From an uncultured Collinsella sp. (GTDB taxonomy: Bacteria > Actinomycetota > Coriobacteriia > Coriobacteriales > Coriobacteriaceae), in the NCBI GenBank assembly GCA_900548495.1, contig URKT01000025.1, positions 1-25,765 on the forward strand: a DNA stretch of 25,765 bases. The letters are read 5' to 3'. How positions within the stretch are numbered: the stretch's first letter is position 1; each line of letters opens with the position of its first letter. The notes under the pieces are model-generated. The model was given only the letters and a program-made list of their open reading frames with translations, searched no databases and was not told where the DNA came from. The translations under genes and the position numbers were made by a program. This document shows, piece by piece, positions 1-6,652 of the stretch.

Positions 1-16
1 CAGTCCTGCGCAAGAC

Positions 17-45
17 GAAGGCCACATTAAGTGGCCTTCTTTGCG
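17..45 (+). terminator. Hairpin terminator of a gene upstream of the window
   Basis: A 9-bp perfect stem (GAAGGCCAC / GTGGCCTTC) with a 5-nt loop is followed by a short pyrimidine run. It looks like the intrinsic terminator of a gene lying left of the window. The T tract is short, so the call is moderate. Confidence 0.55.
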
Positions 46-256
46 TGCGGAACTCATATCGAGCAAATGCCCAAGCGGCCCTCTCGGTTCAGCCAAGTTG
101 ACGTAGCTGAGATGCAGCGCGCGGCCTGCTCGCTCCTCGAAGTTCTTAGCGGAAATAATTCGAGCTGCAGCTGCGATTTACTTGCGATAGCGGTTGAGCT
201 GCAACAAAGTTTTTATTGGACCTCGAACCCTATACTCGATGTTCGCTTCGTTCATT
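46..256. other. Intergenic stretch with no gene I can support
   Basis: About 210 bases separate the terminator from the palindromic element before nrdG. Open frames exist on both strands (31-258 plus; 1-177 minus), but neither has a ribosome binding site or a motif I recognise. A TATACT hexamer at 231-236 could be a -10 box for nrdG, but no good -35 lies 16-18 bases upstream. Confidence 0.4.
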
Positions 257-370
257 GAGTTACCCTTTGCATGAGGCCGGGACATATCGTCCCGCCCGCA
301 GTTTCGCAGGCCGAAGGCCGAGAATGTTTGAGGACGGGATGATATGTCCCGGCCTCCCGGGAGAGTTACC
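257..370. repeat. Palindromic element flanked by 8-bp direct repeats, before nrdG
   Basis: Inverted arms at 274-294 and 335-355 are 21 bp long and pair throughout, with one G-T wobble (arm core GGCCGGGACATAT). The loop is 40 nt. The same octamer GAGTTACC flanks the structure at 257-264 and 363-370, as a target-site duplication would. The right end supplies the GGGAGAG sequence that probably serves as the nrdG ribosome binding site. It could be a miniature mobile element or a regulatory hairpin; the octamers could also be chance. Confidence 0.5.
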
Positions 371-371
371 T

Positions 372-953
372 ATGAACTACGCGAACATTAAGTATTTCGA
401 CATTGCTGATGGGGAAGGCGTTCGTACTTCTCTGTTTGTGAGCGGGTGCCGTCGCGGGTGCAAGAATTGCTTTAACTCCGTCGCGTGGGACTTTGCTGCG
501 GGCGAGCCGTTCGATCGCGCCGTCGAGGACAAAATTATCGAGAGTCTCGATCATCCCTTTATCGATGGCCTGACGATTCTGGGTGGCGAGCCCATGGAGC
601 CCGAGAATCAGGCGGGGCTTGTTGACTTTATCGAACGCGTGCGTGCGGCCTATCCCGCGGGGTCGGGCAAGACCATTTGGTGCTTTACCGGCGACGTGCT
701 CGAGGAGCTTATGCCGGGTGGTCGTCACCATACCGAGGCGACGGACCGTATCCTTGCCTGCCTCGATATGTTGGTGGATGGCCCGTTTGTTCAGGATCTG
801 TACGATATCTCATTGCGTTTTAGGGGCTCGAGCAATCAGCGCGTGATTGATATGAACGCCACGCGCGCCCGTGCTGTGCGCGAGGGCGTTGCGCTTTGCG
901 ACGCTGTGGAGCTTTGGCGGGACGATCCGGTCTATTCGACCCATACTATGTAG
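372..953 (+). CDS. nrdG: Anaerobic ribonucleotide reductase activating protein (radical SAM)
   Basis: This small radical-SAM enzyme uses a [4Fe-4S] cluster and S-adenosylmethionine to generate the glycyl radical on class III ribonucleotide reductase NrdD, supplying dNTPs without oxygen. The 193-residue product has the CX3CX2C cluster motif at Cys26, Cys30 and Cys33, preceded by DGEGVRTSLFVSGC, and a GGEP motif (ILGGEPMEPEN) about 55 residues later, both typical of NrdG. The start at 372 puts the family N-terminus (NYANIKYFDI) right after a GGGAGAG ribosome binding site; in-frame codons upstream would translate the palindromic element. nrdD is not in the window; the terminator at 17-45 may close a gene further left. 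Somewhat longer than the E. coli protein (about 154 aa). The identity is secure. Confidence 0.9.
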   Translation: MNYANIKYFDIADGEGVRTSLFVSGCRRGCKNCFNSVAWDFAAGEPFDRAVEDKIIESLDHPFIDGLTILGGEPMEPENQAGLVDFIERVRAAYPAGSGKTIWCFTGDVLEELMPGGRHHTEATDRILACLDMLVDGPFVQDLYDISLRFRGSSNQRVIDMNATRARAVREGVALCDAVELWRDDPVYSTHTM

Positions 954-954
954 C

Positions 955-985
955 TTGTGGCCGATGCCAAAGGGCGTGGTACCAT
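955..985 (+). promoter_or_regulatory. Weak candidate promoter for the folate cluster
   Basis: TTGTGG (955-960) and TACCAT (980-985) are 19 bp apart just after the nrdG stop. Spacing and match are both poor, so the folate genes may instead be read from nrdG. Confidence 0.25.
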
Positions 986-1019
986 AGCGCGAACGCAAAA
1001 TCGGAAAAGTGAGGCCCAG

Positions 1020-1577
1020 ATGGTCGATCAGGAAAAAGTCGAGGCCGCCATTAAGCTGTTGCTTGAGGGCATAGGCGAGGACCCAACTCGTGAGGGCCTG
1101 CTGGAGACCCCGGCGCGCGTTGCCCGTATGTATGGTGAGATCGCCGGTGGTATGGACCAGAGTGCCGAGGAGCACCTGTCCAAAACCTTTGCCGTCGCTT
1201 CGAACGATTTGGTTATCGAGCGCGACATCACGTTTTACTCGCTGTGCGAGCATCATCTGCTGCCGTTTTACGGCAAGGCTGCCATTGGCTATATCCCCAA
1301 CGGCCGTGTCGCAGGGCTTTCCAAGCTCGCCCGCACGGTTGAGGTTTATGCCCGCCGTCTACAGCTGCAGGAGCAGCTGTGTGCGCAGGTTGCCGACGCT
1401 CTCATGGATTATCTCGCTCCCCGGGGAGCGATTGTGCTCATGGAAGCCGAGCATATGTGTATGACCATGCGCGGCGTGCAAAAGCCTGGCACCAAGACCG
1501 TGACGCTCGCTCGCCGCGGCGTCTTTGAGACCGATCCCGCGCTCGAGGAGCGTTTCTTTAGGATGCTGGGACGCTAA
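1020..1577 (+). CDS. folE: GTP cyclohydrolase I
   Basis: Converts GTP to 7,8-dihydroneopterin triphosphate, the first step of tetrahydrofolate synthesis. The 185-residue product begins MVDQEKVEAAIKLLLEGIGE and carries EDPTREGLLETPARVARMY, the SLCEHHLLPF zinc motif and EHMCMTMRGV. Cys76, His79 and Cys147 keep the spacing of the E. coli zinc ligands (Cys110, His113, Cys181). Length is normal for the family. The start at 1020 removes a 21-residue basic extension that has no family counterpart; the ribosome binding site is weak (GTGAGG). The HD-domain gene starts two bases after the stop, and folB lies 40 bases beyond that, so the three very likely form one folate operon. Confidence 0.95.
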   Translation: MVDQEKVEAAIKLLLEGIGEDPTREGLLETPARVARMYGEIAGGMDQSAEEHLSKTFAVASNDLVIERDITFYSLCEHHLLPFYGKAAIGYIPNGRVAGLSKLARTVEVYARRLQLQEQLCAQVADALMDYLAPRGAIVLMEAEHMCMTMRGVQKPGTKTVTLARRGVFETDPALEERFFRMLGR

Positions 1578-1579
1578 CT

Positions 1580-2161
1580 ATGAGAGTCGTCAACGACTTT
1601 GCATCGAAGACCGATGAGGGGACGTCACGTCGCGGCTTTATGGCTTCGGGCTTGGCTCCCTTTGGTGCCATGCCTCGCATTGATTACATTTGTGCCAACG
1701 GGCTGTTCCGGCGGCATCTGGGCAACATTGCGCAGTTGGAATCGGGGCGCATCTTCTGCCGCCACGGTATTGACCATCTGCTCGATGTCTCTCGCATTAT
1801 GTGGATCAAGAATCTCGAGGAGCAGCTCGAATTTGACCGCGAGGTCATCTACGCCACGGCACTTCTTCACGATATCGGCAAAGATGAACAGTATGAATCG
1901 GGTATATCCCATGATGTTGCAAGCGAACGCGTCGCTGATGCGATTCTCGGCGGCATGCCCGATGACGTGGCGTTTGAGCCGGCCGATGCCGCAGCCATTA
2001 AGACGGCCATTCTGGGCCATCGAAAGCTGCGCGTGAACAGCCAACCGCTTGAGCGTCTGCTCTATGCAGCCGACAAAGCGTCGCGCGCCTGCTTTGCATG
2101 CCCCGCGCGCAATGCTTGCAACTGGAGCGATGATAAAAAGAACCTGTCGATTCGCGTGTAG
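1580..2161 (+). CDS. HD-domain phosphohydrolase in the folate cluster
   Basis: The 193-residue product has the HD-family metal site: His62 and His66 in CRHGIDHLLDV, the HD pair His97-Asp98 in ALLHDIGKDEQY, His111, His147 and Asp165 in LLYAADKASR. Such proteins are usually metal-dependent phosphohydrolases. A C-terminal cysteine cluster (Cys171, Cys174, Cys180) follows the last ligand and could bind another metal. The gene starts two bases after folE and precedes folB, so the two are probably translationally coupled. The substrate is not shown by sequence. Position between the enzyme that makes dihydroneopterin triphosphate and the one that consumes dihydroneopterin makes it a candidate for the missing dephosphorylation step (inference). 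A later start at Met31 (1670) is possible because the first 30 residues look unconserved. Confidence 0.75.
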   Translation: MRVVNDFASKTDEGTSRRGFMASGLAPFGAMPRIDYICANGLFRRHLGNIAQLESGRIFCRHGIDHLLDVSRIMWIKNLEEQLEFDREVIYATALLHDIGKDEQYESGISHDVASERVADAILGGMPDDVAFEPADAAAIKTAILGHRKLRVNSQPLERLLYAADKASRACFACPARNACNWSDDKKNLSIRV

Positions 2162-2204
2162 TTAGTTTGCGCGGTCGGGGTTCTAAACGAAGGAGACGAT
2201 CGCG

Positions 2205-2690
2205 ATGAGCAACAAGAAACTGCCCGAGAATGCAACCAAGACTGAAGGCGCCGAGCTCGCCCGCCGTGGAAGGGGCGAAATATCCACCGCAACGGCGGTG
2301 CCCCACGTGAGCTATGACGACCTTCGCCATGCCGACCGCATCACCGTTGAAGGTCTTGAGGTTTTTGCTAACCATGGCGTGTATCCCGAAGAGAACGCGC
2401 TGGGCCAGAAGTTCATCGTGTCCTTGGTACTCTATGCCGACCTGCGTGCAGCGGGGGAGCACGATAACCTGGACGCCTCGATTGACTATGGCTCGGTGTG
2501 CCACGATGTCGATGGCTATCTGCGCGAGCATACGTTTAAGCTCATCGAGGCTGCAGCTGAGGGTGTGGCCTCGATGCTGCTGCGTCGTTACCCCTTGCTG
2601 CTTGGCGTGCGCGTTAAGCTCGATAAGCCTTGGGCGCCCGTCGGTCTTCCCCTGGCAAGCTGCGGTGTCGAGATCGAGCGCGTGCGCTAA
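2205..2690 (+). CDS. folB: Dihydroneopterin aldolase with N-terminal extension
   Basis: Cleaves 7,8-dihydroneopterin to 6-hydroxymethyl-dihydropterin and glycolaldehyde in folate synthesis. The family core runs from about residue 44 (DRITVEGLEVFANHGVYPEE) to the end. It includes the substrate-side glutamates Glu62/Glu63, the SIDYGSV segment near residue 92, and the VKLDKPWAP motif with Lys141, which matches the catalytic lysine. The 161-residue product is about 40 residues longer than usual FolB. The extension is charged, probably disordered, and begins at an ATG with a good GAAGGAGA site, so it is probably translated. folK and folP, often fused or adjacent to folB elsewhere, are absent here. 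The gene is convergent with the metallopeptidase, with only 6 bases between their stops. Confidence 0.9.
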   Translation: MSNKKLPENATKTEGAELARRGRGEISTATAVPHVSYDDLRHADRITVEGLEVFANHGVYPEENALGQKFIVSLVLYADLRAAGEHDNLDASIDYGSVCHDVDGYLREHTFKLIEAAAEGVASMLLRRYPLLLGVRVKLDKPWAPVGLPLASCGVEIERVR

Positions 2691-2696
2691 CCGGTT

Positions 2697-3473
2697 CTAA
2701 TATGTCTCTATGGGTGGCTGCTTGAGCCGCTGGGACAGTGCTCTATTGTTGGGGCAGTACGTGTCGAGCAGGGCGTGAAACCGCTGATTGTGGCTTGGCT
2801 CGAGCAAGTGGACGAGCTCGTGGGCGACAACCATGTCAAGGCACTCGACGGGGTAGGCGGCAAGTTCTCGTGCGATGCGAATGGCGCCGGTTTTGGGCGT
2901 GCATGATCCCCAGCGCGTTTTCATGCTGCGCACGGAAACGCGGGAAACGGCGACACCCATTGCGATTTCGTATGCGTGCACCATATCCCGCAGCGCCGAT
3001 GTGACTTCGGACGTATAGAGCTGGTCAATATGGGCTTGGATCTCACTGGGCGTTAAGCCGTCGAGGGGCGCGTTCCACTTGGCCTGCGGACGTTCGTCTG
3101 GCTCGTCGGTACCCATAAAGCTTGCGAACGTGGCTTGTTTGGGCCGCGGTGCGGGTGACTTAAAGTTGTGATCGAGCGCATCTTGTACCGTGATGGGCTT
3201 GCCCCAAAGTGCAATGATGGACGAGGGGCTGAGCGGCTCTCGCGCCGTCGCCTGACGTTGCTCGCGCTGGGCAAGCCGGCTGATAATCCAGGCGCTGTTG
3301 CGCTTCACAAACGCTTCGATACGCTCGCGGCTGGCGCCGAGCGGTGCGCTGGCGTGGACCTCACCGCTCGATGTGACGCGCAGGTTGAAGTTTTTGACGC
3401 GCTTTTTGGTAACGACGACGGGGATGGGAGTCCCATCCGGTTGGGGTAGGAAAAGCGTAAATTGCTGCGTCAA
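2697..3473 (-). CDS. YgjP-type zinc metallopeptidase
   Basis: A member of the YgjP/WLM-like metallopeptidase family; the E. coli homologue's physiological role is unclear. Counting from the TTG start, the zinc motif HELVHLLEPSHNQRFH places His218 and His222 with catalytic Glu219, and a third ligand at His233. The preceding SVRSMKTRWGSCTPK is the family signature, and an N-terminal beta-rich part (KKRVKNFNLRVTSSGEV) is also typical. The TTG start is chosen because GAAGGA lies 6 bases before it; an ATG at 3506 is inside a perfect hairpin and has no ribosome binding site. The M19 peptidase gene lies upstream in the same direction, but the hairpin separates them. Confidence 0.8.
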   Translation of the reverse strand: MTQQFTLFLPQPDGTPIPVVVTKKRVKNFNLRVTSSGEVHASAPLGASRERIEAFVKRNSAWIISRLAQREQRQATAREPLSPSSIIALWGKPITVQDALDHNFKSPAPRPKQATFASFMGTDEPDERPQAKWNAPLDGLTPSEIQAHIDQLYTSEVTSALRDMVHAYEIAMGVAVSRVSVRSMKTRWGSCTPKTGAIRIARELAAYPVECLDMVVAHELVHLLEPSHNQRFHALLDTYCPNNRALSQRLKQPPIETY

Positions 3474-3496
3474 AAGTGGTCCTTCAGATTGGGGAC

Positions 3497-3530
3497 GGGC
3501 CGGCATGTCGACCGTTCGGCATGCCGGCCC
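3497..3530. repeat. Perfect inverted repeat between two minus-strand peptidase genes
   Basis: Arms GGGCCGGCATG (3497-3507) and CATGCCGGCCC (3520-3530) pair perfectly around a 12-nt loop. It lies after the dipeptidase stop and before the metallopeptidase start. There is no T tract, so it is a stable hairpin rather than a clear intrinsic terminator. Confidence 0.6.
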
Positions 3531-3547
3531 GCTCAGGGGATGTGAAA

Positions 3548-4561
3548 TTAATAACGCTCAAAGAAGGCAAGGGCATTATCGCTGCAGAGCTTCTGCATCA
3601 CGGTCTTGCCAAAGTGCTTGGAGAGCATGTTCTGGAACTCGGGCATCTTGCTGGCATCGGAGAGGAAGGCGGGCACCGTGGCACCGTCCCAGTCGCCGCC
3701 GAGCGCGATGACGTCCTCGCCGCCCAGGTCGAGCCAGTGCTCGATATGTGCCGCCAGCTGGTCGAAGGTGACGTCTGCGGCTGTCTTGTCGGTTGCGTCG
3801 TTGGAAAGGAACTCGCTGCAGTAGTTGAGGCCGACGATGCCACCCATGTCGCGAATGGTGCGGAACTGGTCGTCGGTGAGGTTGCGCTTAACGCCGCAAA
3901 CTGCACGAGAGTTGGAGTGGCTGGCGACGAAGGGACGTGTGGCGTGGGCGACAACCTCGTCAAAGCACTCATCGTTGAGGTGGGAGACGTCAAGCACCAT
4001 GCCGGCGTGCTCCATCTGCGTAAGTGCCTCGATGCCGGCGGCGGTGAGGCCGGCGTGGGTATCGTGTCCGCTCGCGAGCGGTCCCTGCGCATTCCAGCTG
4101 AGCGATGACATGAGTACGCCCAAGCTCTTGAGCACCTCGATCAGCGCGGGGTCCTCGGCAAAGAACGTGGCGTTTTCGATGGTGTGGATGCAGGCGACCT
4201 TGCCGTCTTTGAGCGCGGGGCGAATGTCTGCCGCGCTGCGTACGTTGACCATGCGGTCGTGGTTGAGCATTGCCTGGCCGCTCATATGCGCCATGATCTG
4301 CGCCTGGAAGCGCGCGGCGTGGGCGGTGGGAATCTCATCGGGGACAAACGTGGCGAAGCACTGTGCCCATGGCGTGTTGCCGATCTTTGCGAGCGAGATG
4401 GCGCAGGCGTTGCCCTCGATGAGGTCGAAATCTTGCGGATGCGTTTCGTCGCCGGGGAAATAACCGTCGGTGCCGGCGGTAAAGCGCAGGTCGAGATCGA
4501 GCGTGGCCCAGCCGATGCGGTCGGCGGTGTCGCAGTGTAGGTCAAATACGGGATATGCCAT
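3548..4561 (-). CDS. Membrane dipeptidase-type metallopeptidase (M19)
   Basis: M19 peptidases are zinc enzymes of the amidohydrolase fold that hydrolyse dipeptides, often with broad stereospecificity. The 337-residue product carries the N-terminal HxD site (His9, Asp11 in FDLHCDTAD), the bridging Glu129 in CIHTIENATFF, and His194 (LDVSHLND) and His215 (VASHSNSRAV). A C-terminal GGDWDG motif provides the acidic residues near 290-292. The start at 4561 follows a GGAGGAA site. No signal peptide is visible, so the enzyme is probably cytoplasmic. The gene diverges from slyD; the 120 bases between must hold both promoters. Confidence 0.88.
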   Translation of the reverse strand: MAYPVFDLHCDTADRIGWATLDLDLRFTAGTDGYFPGDETHPQDFDLIEGNACAISLAKIGNTPWAQCFATFVPDEIPTAHAARFQAQIMAHMSGQAMLNHDRMVNVRSAADIRPALKDGKVACIHTIENATFFAEDPALIEVLKSLGVLMSSLSWNAQGPLASGHDTHAGLTAAGIEALTQMEHAGMVLDVSHLNDECFDEVVAHATRPFVASHSNSRAVCGVKRNLTDDQFRTIRDMGGIVGLNYCSEFLSNDATDKTAADVTFDQLAAHIEHWLDLGGEDVIALGGDWDGATVPAFLSDASKMPEFQNMLSKHFGKTVMQKLCSDNALAFFERY

Positions 4562-4592
4562 GGTTCCTCCGGTTGCAGCGTTTCTTTGCAAA

Positions 4593-4623
4593 CTGTCATT
4601 GAATTGTATGACTAGGGTATAGT
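4593..4623 (+). promoter_or_regulatory. Candidate promoter for the slyD/ureE-like pair
   Basis: TATAGT at 4618-4623 is a good -10 hexamer, 59 bases before the slyD start. The best -35 is CTGTCA at 4593-4598, which needs a long 19-bp spacer. On the other strand, TACAAT near 4602-4607 could serve the dipeptidase gene. Confidence 0.3.
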
Positions 4624-4681
4624 TAGCGCCATATGTTCACGGCGGCCCGCGTTGTGCGCCGCCCTTATCACGGAGGTTACC

Positions 4682-5110
4682 ATGTCCAACCAGGGCAAGA
4701 AGGTCAAGACTCATTATCGCGGCACGCTCGACGACGGCACGCAGTTCGATAGCTCCTACGATCGCGGCGAGCCGCTGGAGTTCACCTGCGGCGCCGGTCA
4801 GATGATCAAGGGCTTCGACGCCGCTGTTGTCGACATGCAGGTGGGCGAGAAGAAGACCGTGCACATTCCTGCTGCCGATGCCTACGGCGAGCACAATCCC
4901 GAGATGGTTATTACCTTCCCGGCCGAGCAGGTTCCCAACATCGAGCAGATCGAGAAGGGCATGAAGCTCTTCCTGTCCACGCCGAGCGGCATGCCTGTCC
5001 CCGCCGTCGTCATCGACGTAACGCCCGAGGCTGTGACGCTCGATGCCAACCACGAGCTTGCCGGCAAGGACCTCAACTTTGATATCGAGCTCGTCGAGGT
5101 CGAGGGTTAG
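4682..5110 (+). CDS. slyD: FKBP-type peptidyl-prolyl isomerase, SlyD-like
   Basis: Catalyses proline cis-trans isomerisation; SlyD proteins also act as folding chaperones and, in E. coli, as nickel donors in hydrogenase maturation. The 142-residue product has the split FKBP core, KVKTHYRGTLDDGTQFDSSY at the N-terminus and a C-terminal strand (LNFDIELVEVE). Between them is an insert-in-flap domain of about 60 residues (PAADAYGEHNPEMVITFPAE onward), which is diagnostic of SlyD against plain FKBP12. It ends at residue 142 and lacks the His/Cys-rich nickel-binding tail of E. coli SlyD. The start has a strong GGAGG site. The UreE-like gene begins 4 bases after the stop, so the two are almost certainly cotranscribed. 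Confidence 0.88.
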   Translation: MSNQGKKVKTHYRGTLDDGTQFDSSYDRGEPLEFTCGAGQMIKGFDAAVVDMQVGEKKTVHIPAADAYGEHNPEMVITFPAEQVPNIEQIEKGMKLFLSTPSGMPVPAVVIDVTPEAVTLDANHELAGKDLNFDIELVEVEG

Positions 5111-5113
5111 AGC

Positions 5114-5692
5114 ATGCCTGAGCGCTTGGTTTCGACGACATGCTTGGGAAATCTCAACGATCCGTCCTATGAACTTCTGCTTCGCCGGAAGCTGGGCGGC
5201 GTCTTTGAAGTTGACGAGCTACTGCTCGATTGGGACCAGGCTGATGTATGCGCGTTTGTGGGCGTGACGGAGCTGGGGCGCACGGTCGATGTTCGGCTGG
5301 ATACTGCCGACGGCGGTCGTTTTGTCGACGGCGACGTGCTCGCCGTCGACCGTTCGGGCGTGGTGCCCGTGGCGGTTGTCGTGCGCCTGCGCAGCGCCGA
5401 GGTTTATTTGGTCGAAGTTGACCGCATGGACCCGATTGCGCTCGCGCATGCGTGCTGGGAGATCGGCAATATGCATGCGCCGCTTTTTCGAGGCGATTCG
5501 GACGAGTATACCGTGCGCATGTATACGCCGGTGCAGCCTGTTTTGGGCCGCATGCTCCGGGGCGTCGAGGGCGTTCGGCTCTCGACGGTTACCCGTGAAC
5601 TCGATTCGGACCGGCGCTTTGCGTCGAGTGCGGCGGATGCCGTTGTGAGTATGGCACCAGACTTTACGATCGTAAAGAAGGCGCGCGGTTAA
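5114..5692 (+). CDS. UreE-family nickel chaperone-like protein
   Basis: UreE proteins are homodimeric nickel carriers for urease assembly. The 192-residue product shows the UreE order: an N-terminal beta domain with TELGRTVDVRL and RFVDGDVLAVDRSG, then a ferredoxin-like metal domain with LAHACWEIGNMHAPLF. Here His121 takes the place of the conserved GNRH nickel ligand, with Met for Arg before it. His112 and Cys114 are further candidate ligands. The C-terminal RMLRGVEGVRL resembles the end of the UreE core. There is no poly-His tail. It is coupled to slyD (3-base gap) and followed by a strong terminator, so the pair forms a closed two-gene unit. No urease or hydrogenase genes are in the window, so the client protein is unknown. 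The family call is by motif and could be a distant paralogue. Confidence 0.6.
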   Translation: MPERLVSTTCLGNLNDPSYELLLRRKLGGVFEVDELLLDWDQADVCAFVGVTELGRTVDVRLDTADGGRFVDGDVLAVDRSGVVPVAVVVRLRSAEVYLVEVDRMDPIALAHACWEIGNMHAPLFRGDSDEYTVRMYTPVQPVLGRMLRGVEGVRLSTVTRELDSDRRFASSAADAVVSMAPDFTIVKKARG

Positions 5693-5705
5693 CGTGCGTA
5701 TAAGT

Positions 5706-5745
5706 AAGGCGGACTTTGAGAGACAACTATTCAAAGTCCGCCTTT
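5706..5745 (+). terminator. Intrinsic terminator after the UreE-like gene
   Basis: Perfect 14-bp stem, AAGGCGGACTTTGA (5706-5719) with TCAAAGTCCGCCTT (5731-5744), an 11-nt loop and a short T run. It closes the slyD/ureE-like unit before the HAD gene. Confidence 0.8.
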
Positions 5746-5773
5746 CTGTTGATGAGATGCTGTGGGGGAGCAT

Positions 5774-6571
5774 ATGGGTCTTGAAGGAATCAAGCTGATT
5801 GCATGCGATTTGGACGGCACGTTGCTGCATCCGGGGGAGCGCGAGCCGCGTTCCGAGGCCTTTGAGCTCATCGATGAGCTGCATCGTCGCGGTATCGTGT
5901 TTATGCCGGCGAGCGGTCGTCAATATGCGAGCTTGCGCTACCTGTTTGCCCCGGTGGCCGATGAGCTCGCCTATGTATGCGAAAACGGAGCCCTAGTGAT
6001 GAACGAGGGGCGTGCCGTTGTCAAGCGTTCCATGGAGCGTAGCCTTGCTATGGATATCGCGAATGCCGTGGTTGCGTATCCCCATGCCGACGTGACCCTT
6101 TCGTGTGAGGGACACCTCTACACCATGAGCGGCAACGATGCGTTCGTCGACCATTTGCGCTATGAGGTCCACTGCGATGTGGCGGTGGTCGACCGTCCTG
6201 AGGACATCGACGAGGACGTCATTAAGATTGCCTTCCAGACGCCCGAGGTGGATCAGCCGGCGGCCCTGGAGTATTTTGAGCGCCTCTTTAGCGACCGTGT
6301 CGACGTGATGACGTCGGGAACCGAGTGGACGGACTTTATCGGCTTTGGTTCGGGCAAGGGTTCCGCGCTTGCCGATTACGGTCGTGCCCTGGGTATTTCG
6401 CCCGATGAGATGATGGCGTTTGGCGACAATGAGAACGATCGCGACATGCTCAACGTCGTGGGCCATCCCTATCTGATGGAGAGCTGCAACCCCTCTATGC
6501 GTGGCATTAACGACCGCGTCCGCTACGTGCGCACGGTCGAAGAAGAGCTGCGTCGTCTACTTGCTGAGTAG
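5774..6571 (+). CDS. Cof-type HAD-superfamily phosphatase
   Basis: Type IIB HAD hydrolases dephosphorylate sugar phosphates, FMN or other small phosphorylated metabolites in the cytoplasm. The 265-residue product has motif I CDLDGTLLHP with nucleophile Asp12 and acid/base Asp14, motif II around PASGRQYASLR, and the C-terminal motif III/IV region GSGKGSALADYGRALGI plus FGDNENDRDML. A C2-type cap lies between them. Length is typical. The start at 5774 follows GGGGGAG, spaced rather closely (3-4 bases); an upstream GTG at 5762 has no site. The stop overlaps the left arm of a long inverted repeat shared with the convergent perR gene. The substrate cannot be told from the sequence. Confidence 0.88.
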   Translation: MGLEGIKLIACDLDGTLLHPGEREPRSEAFELIDELHRRGIVFMPASGRQYASLRYLFAPVADELAYVCENGALVMNEGRAVVKRSMERSLAMDIANAVVAYPHADVTLSCEGHLYTMSGNDAFVDHLRYEVHCDVAVVDRPEDIDEDVIKIAFQTPEVDQPAALEYFERLFSDRVDVMTSGTEWTDFIGFGSGKGSALADYGRALGISPDEMMAFGDNENDRDMLNVVGHPYLMESCNPSMRGINDRVRYVRTVEEELRRLLAE

Positions 6572-6652
6572 ACATTTGGGACATGTCTAGGAATCTACTT
6601 TTTGCTGCAAAGTGCGGAAAGGTGGATTTTAAGGCATGTTCCAAACATCTAC
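6568..6652. repeat. Long imperfect inverted repeat spanning a convergent gene junction
   Basis: Outer arms GTAGACATTTGGGACATG (6568-6585) and CATGTTCCAAACATCTAC (6635-6652) pair at 16 of 18 positions, counting one wobble. Inner arms around 6592-6604 and 6613-6627 (AATCTACTTTTTG against GGAAAGGTGGATT) extend the fold, again with wobbles. The stop codons of both convergent genes lie in the outer arms (6569-6571 and 6649-6651). It probably acts as a bidirectional terminator and may derive from a dispersed repeat. Confidence 0.55.

Noticed and set aside
1..177. Minus-strand open frame running out of the window (contains AKNFEERAGRALHLSYVNL)
   Set aside because: Looks protein-like, but it has no start codon after the stop at 178-180 and no motif I know. 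It could be a remnant; not enough evidence.
221..245. tRNA T-arm-like GGTTCGAGG on the minus strand
   Set aside because: No flanking stem, acceptor or anticodon arm is present.
31..258. 75-residue plus-strand ORF
   Set aside because: It starts inside a terminator hairpin and has no ribosome binding site or recognisable family.
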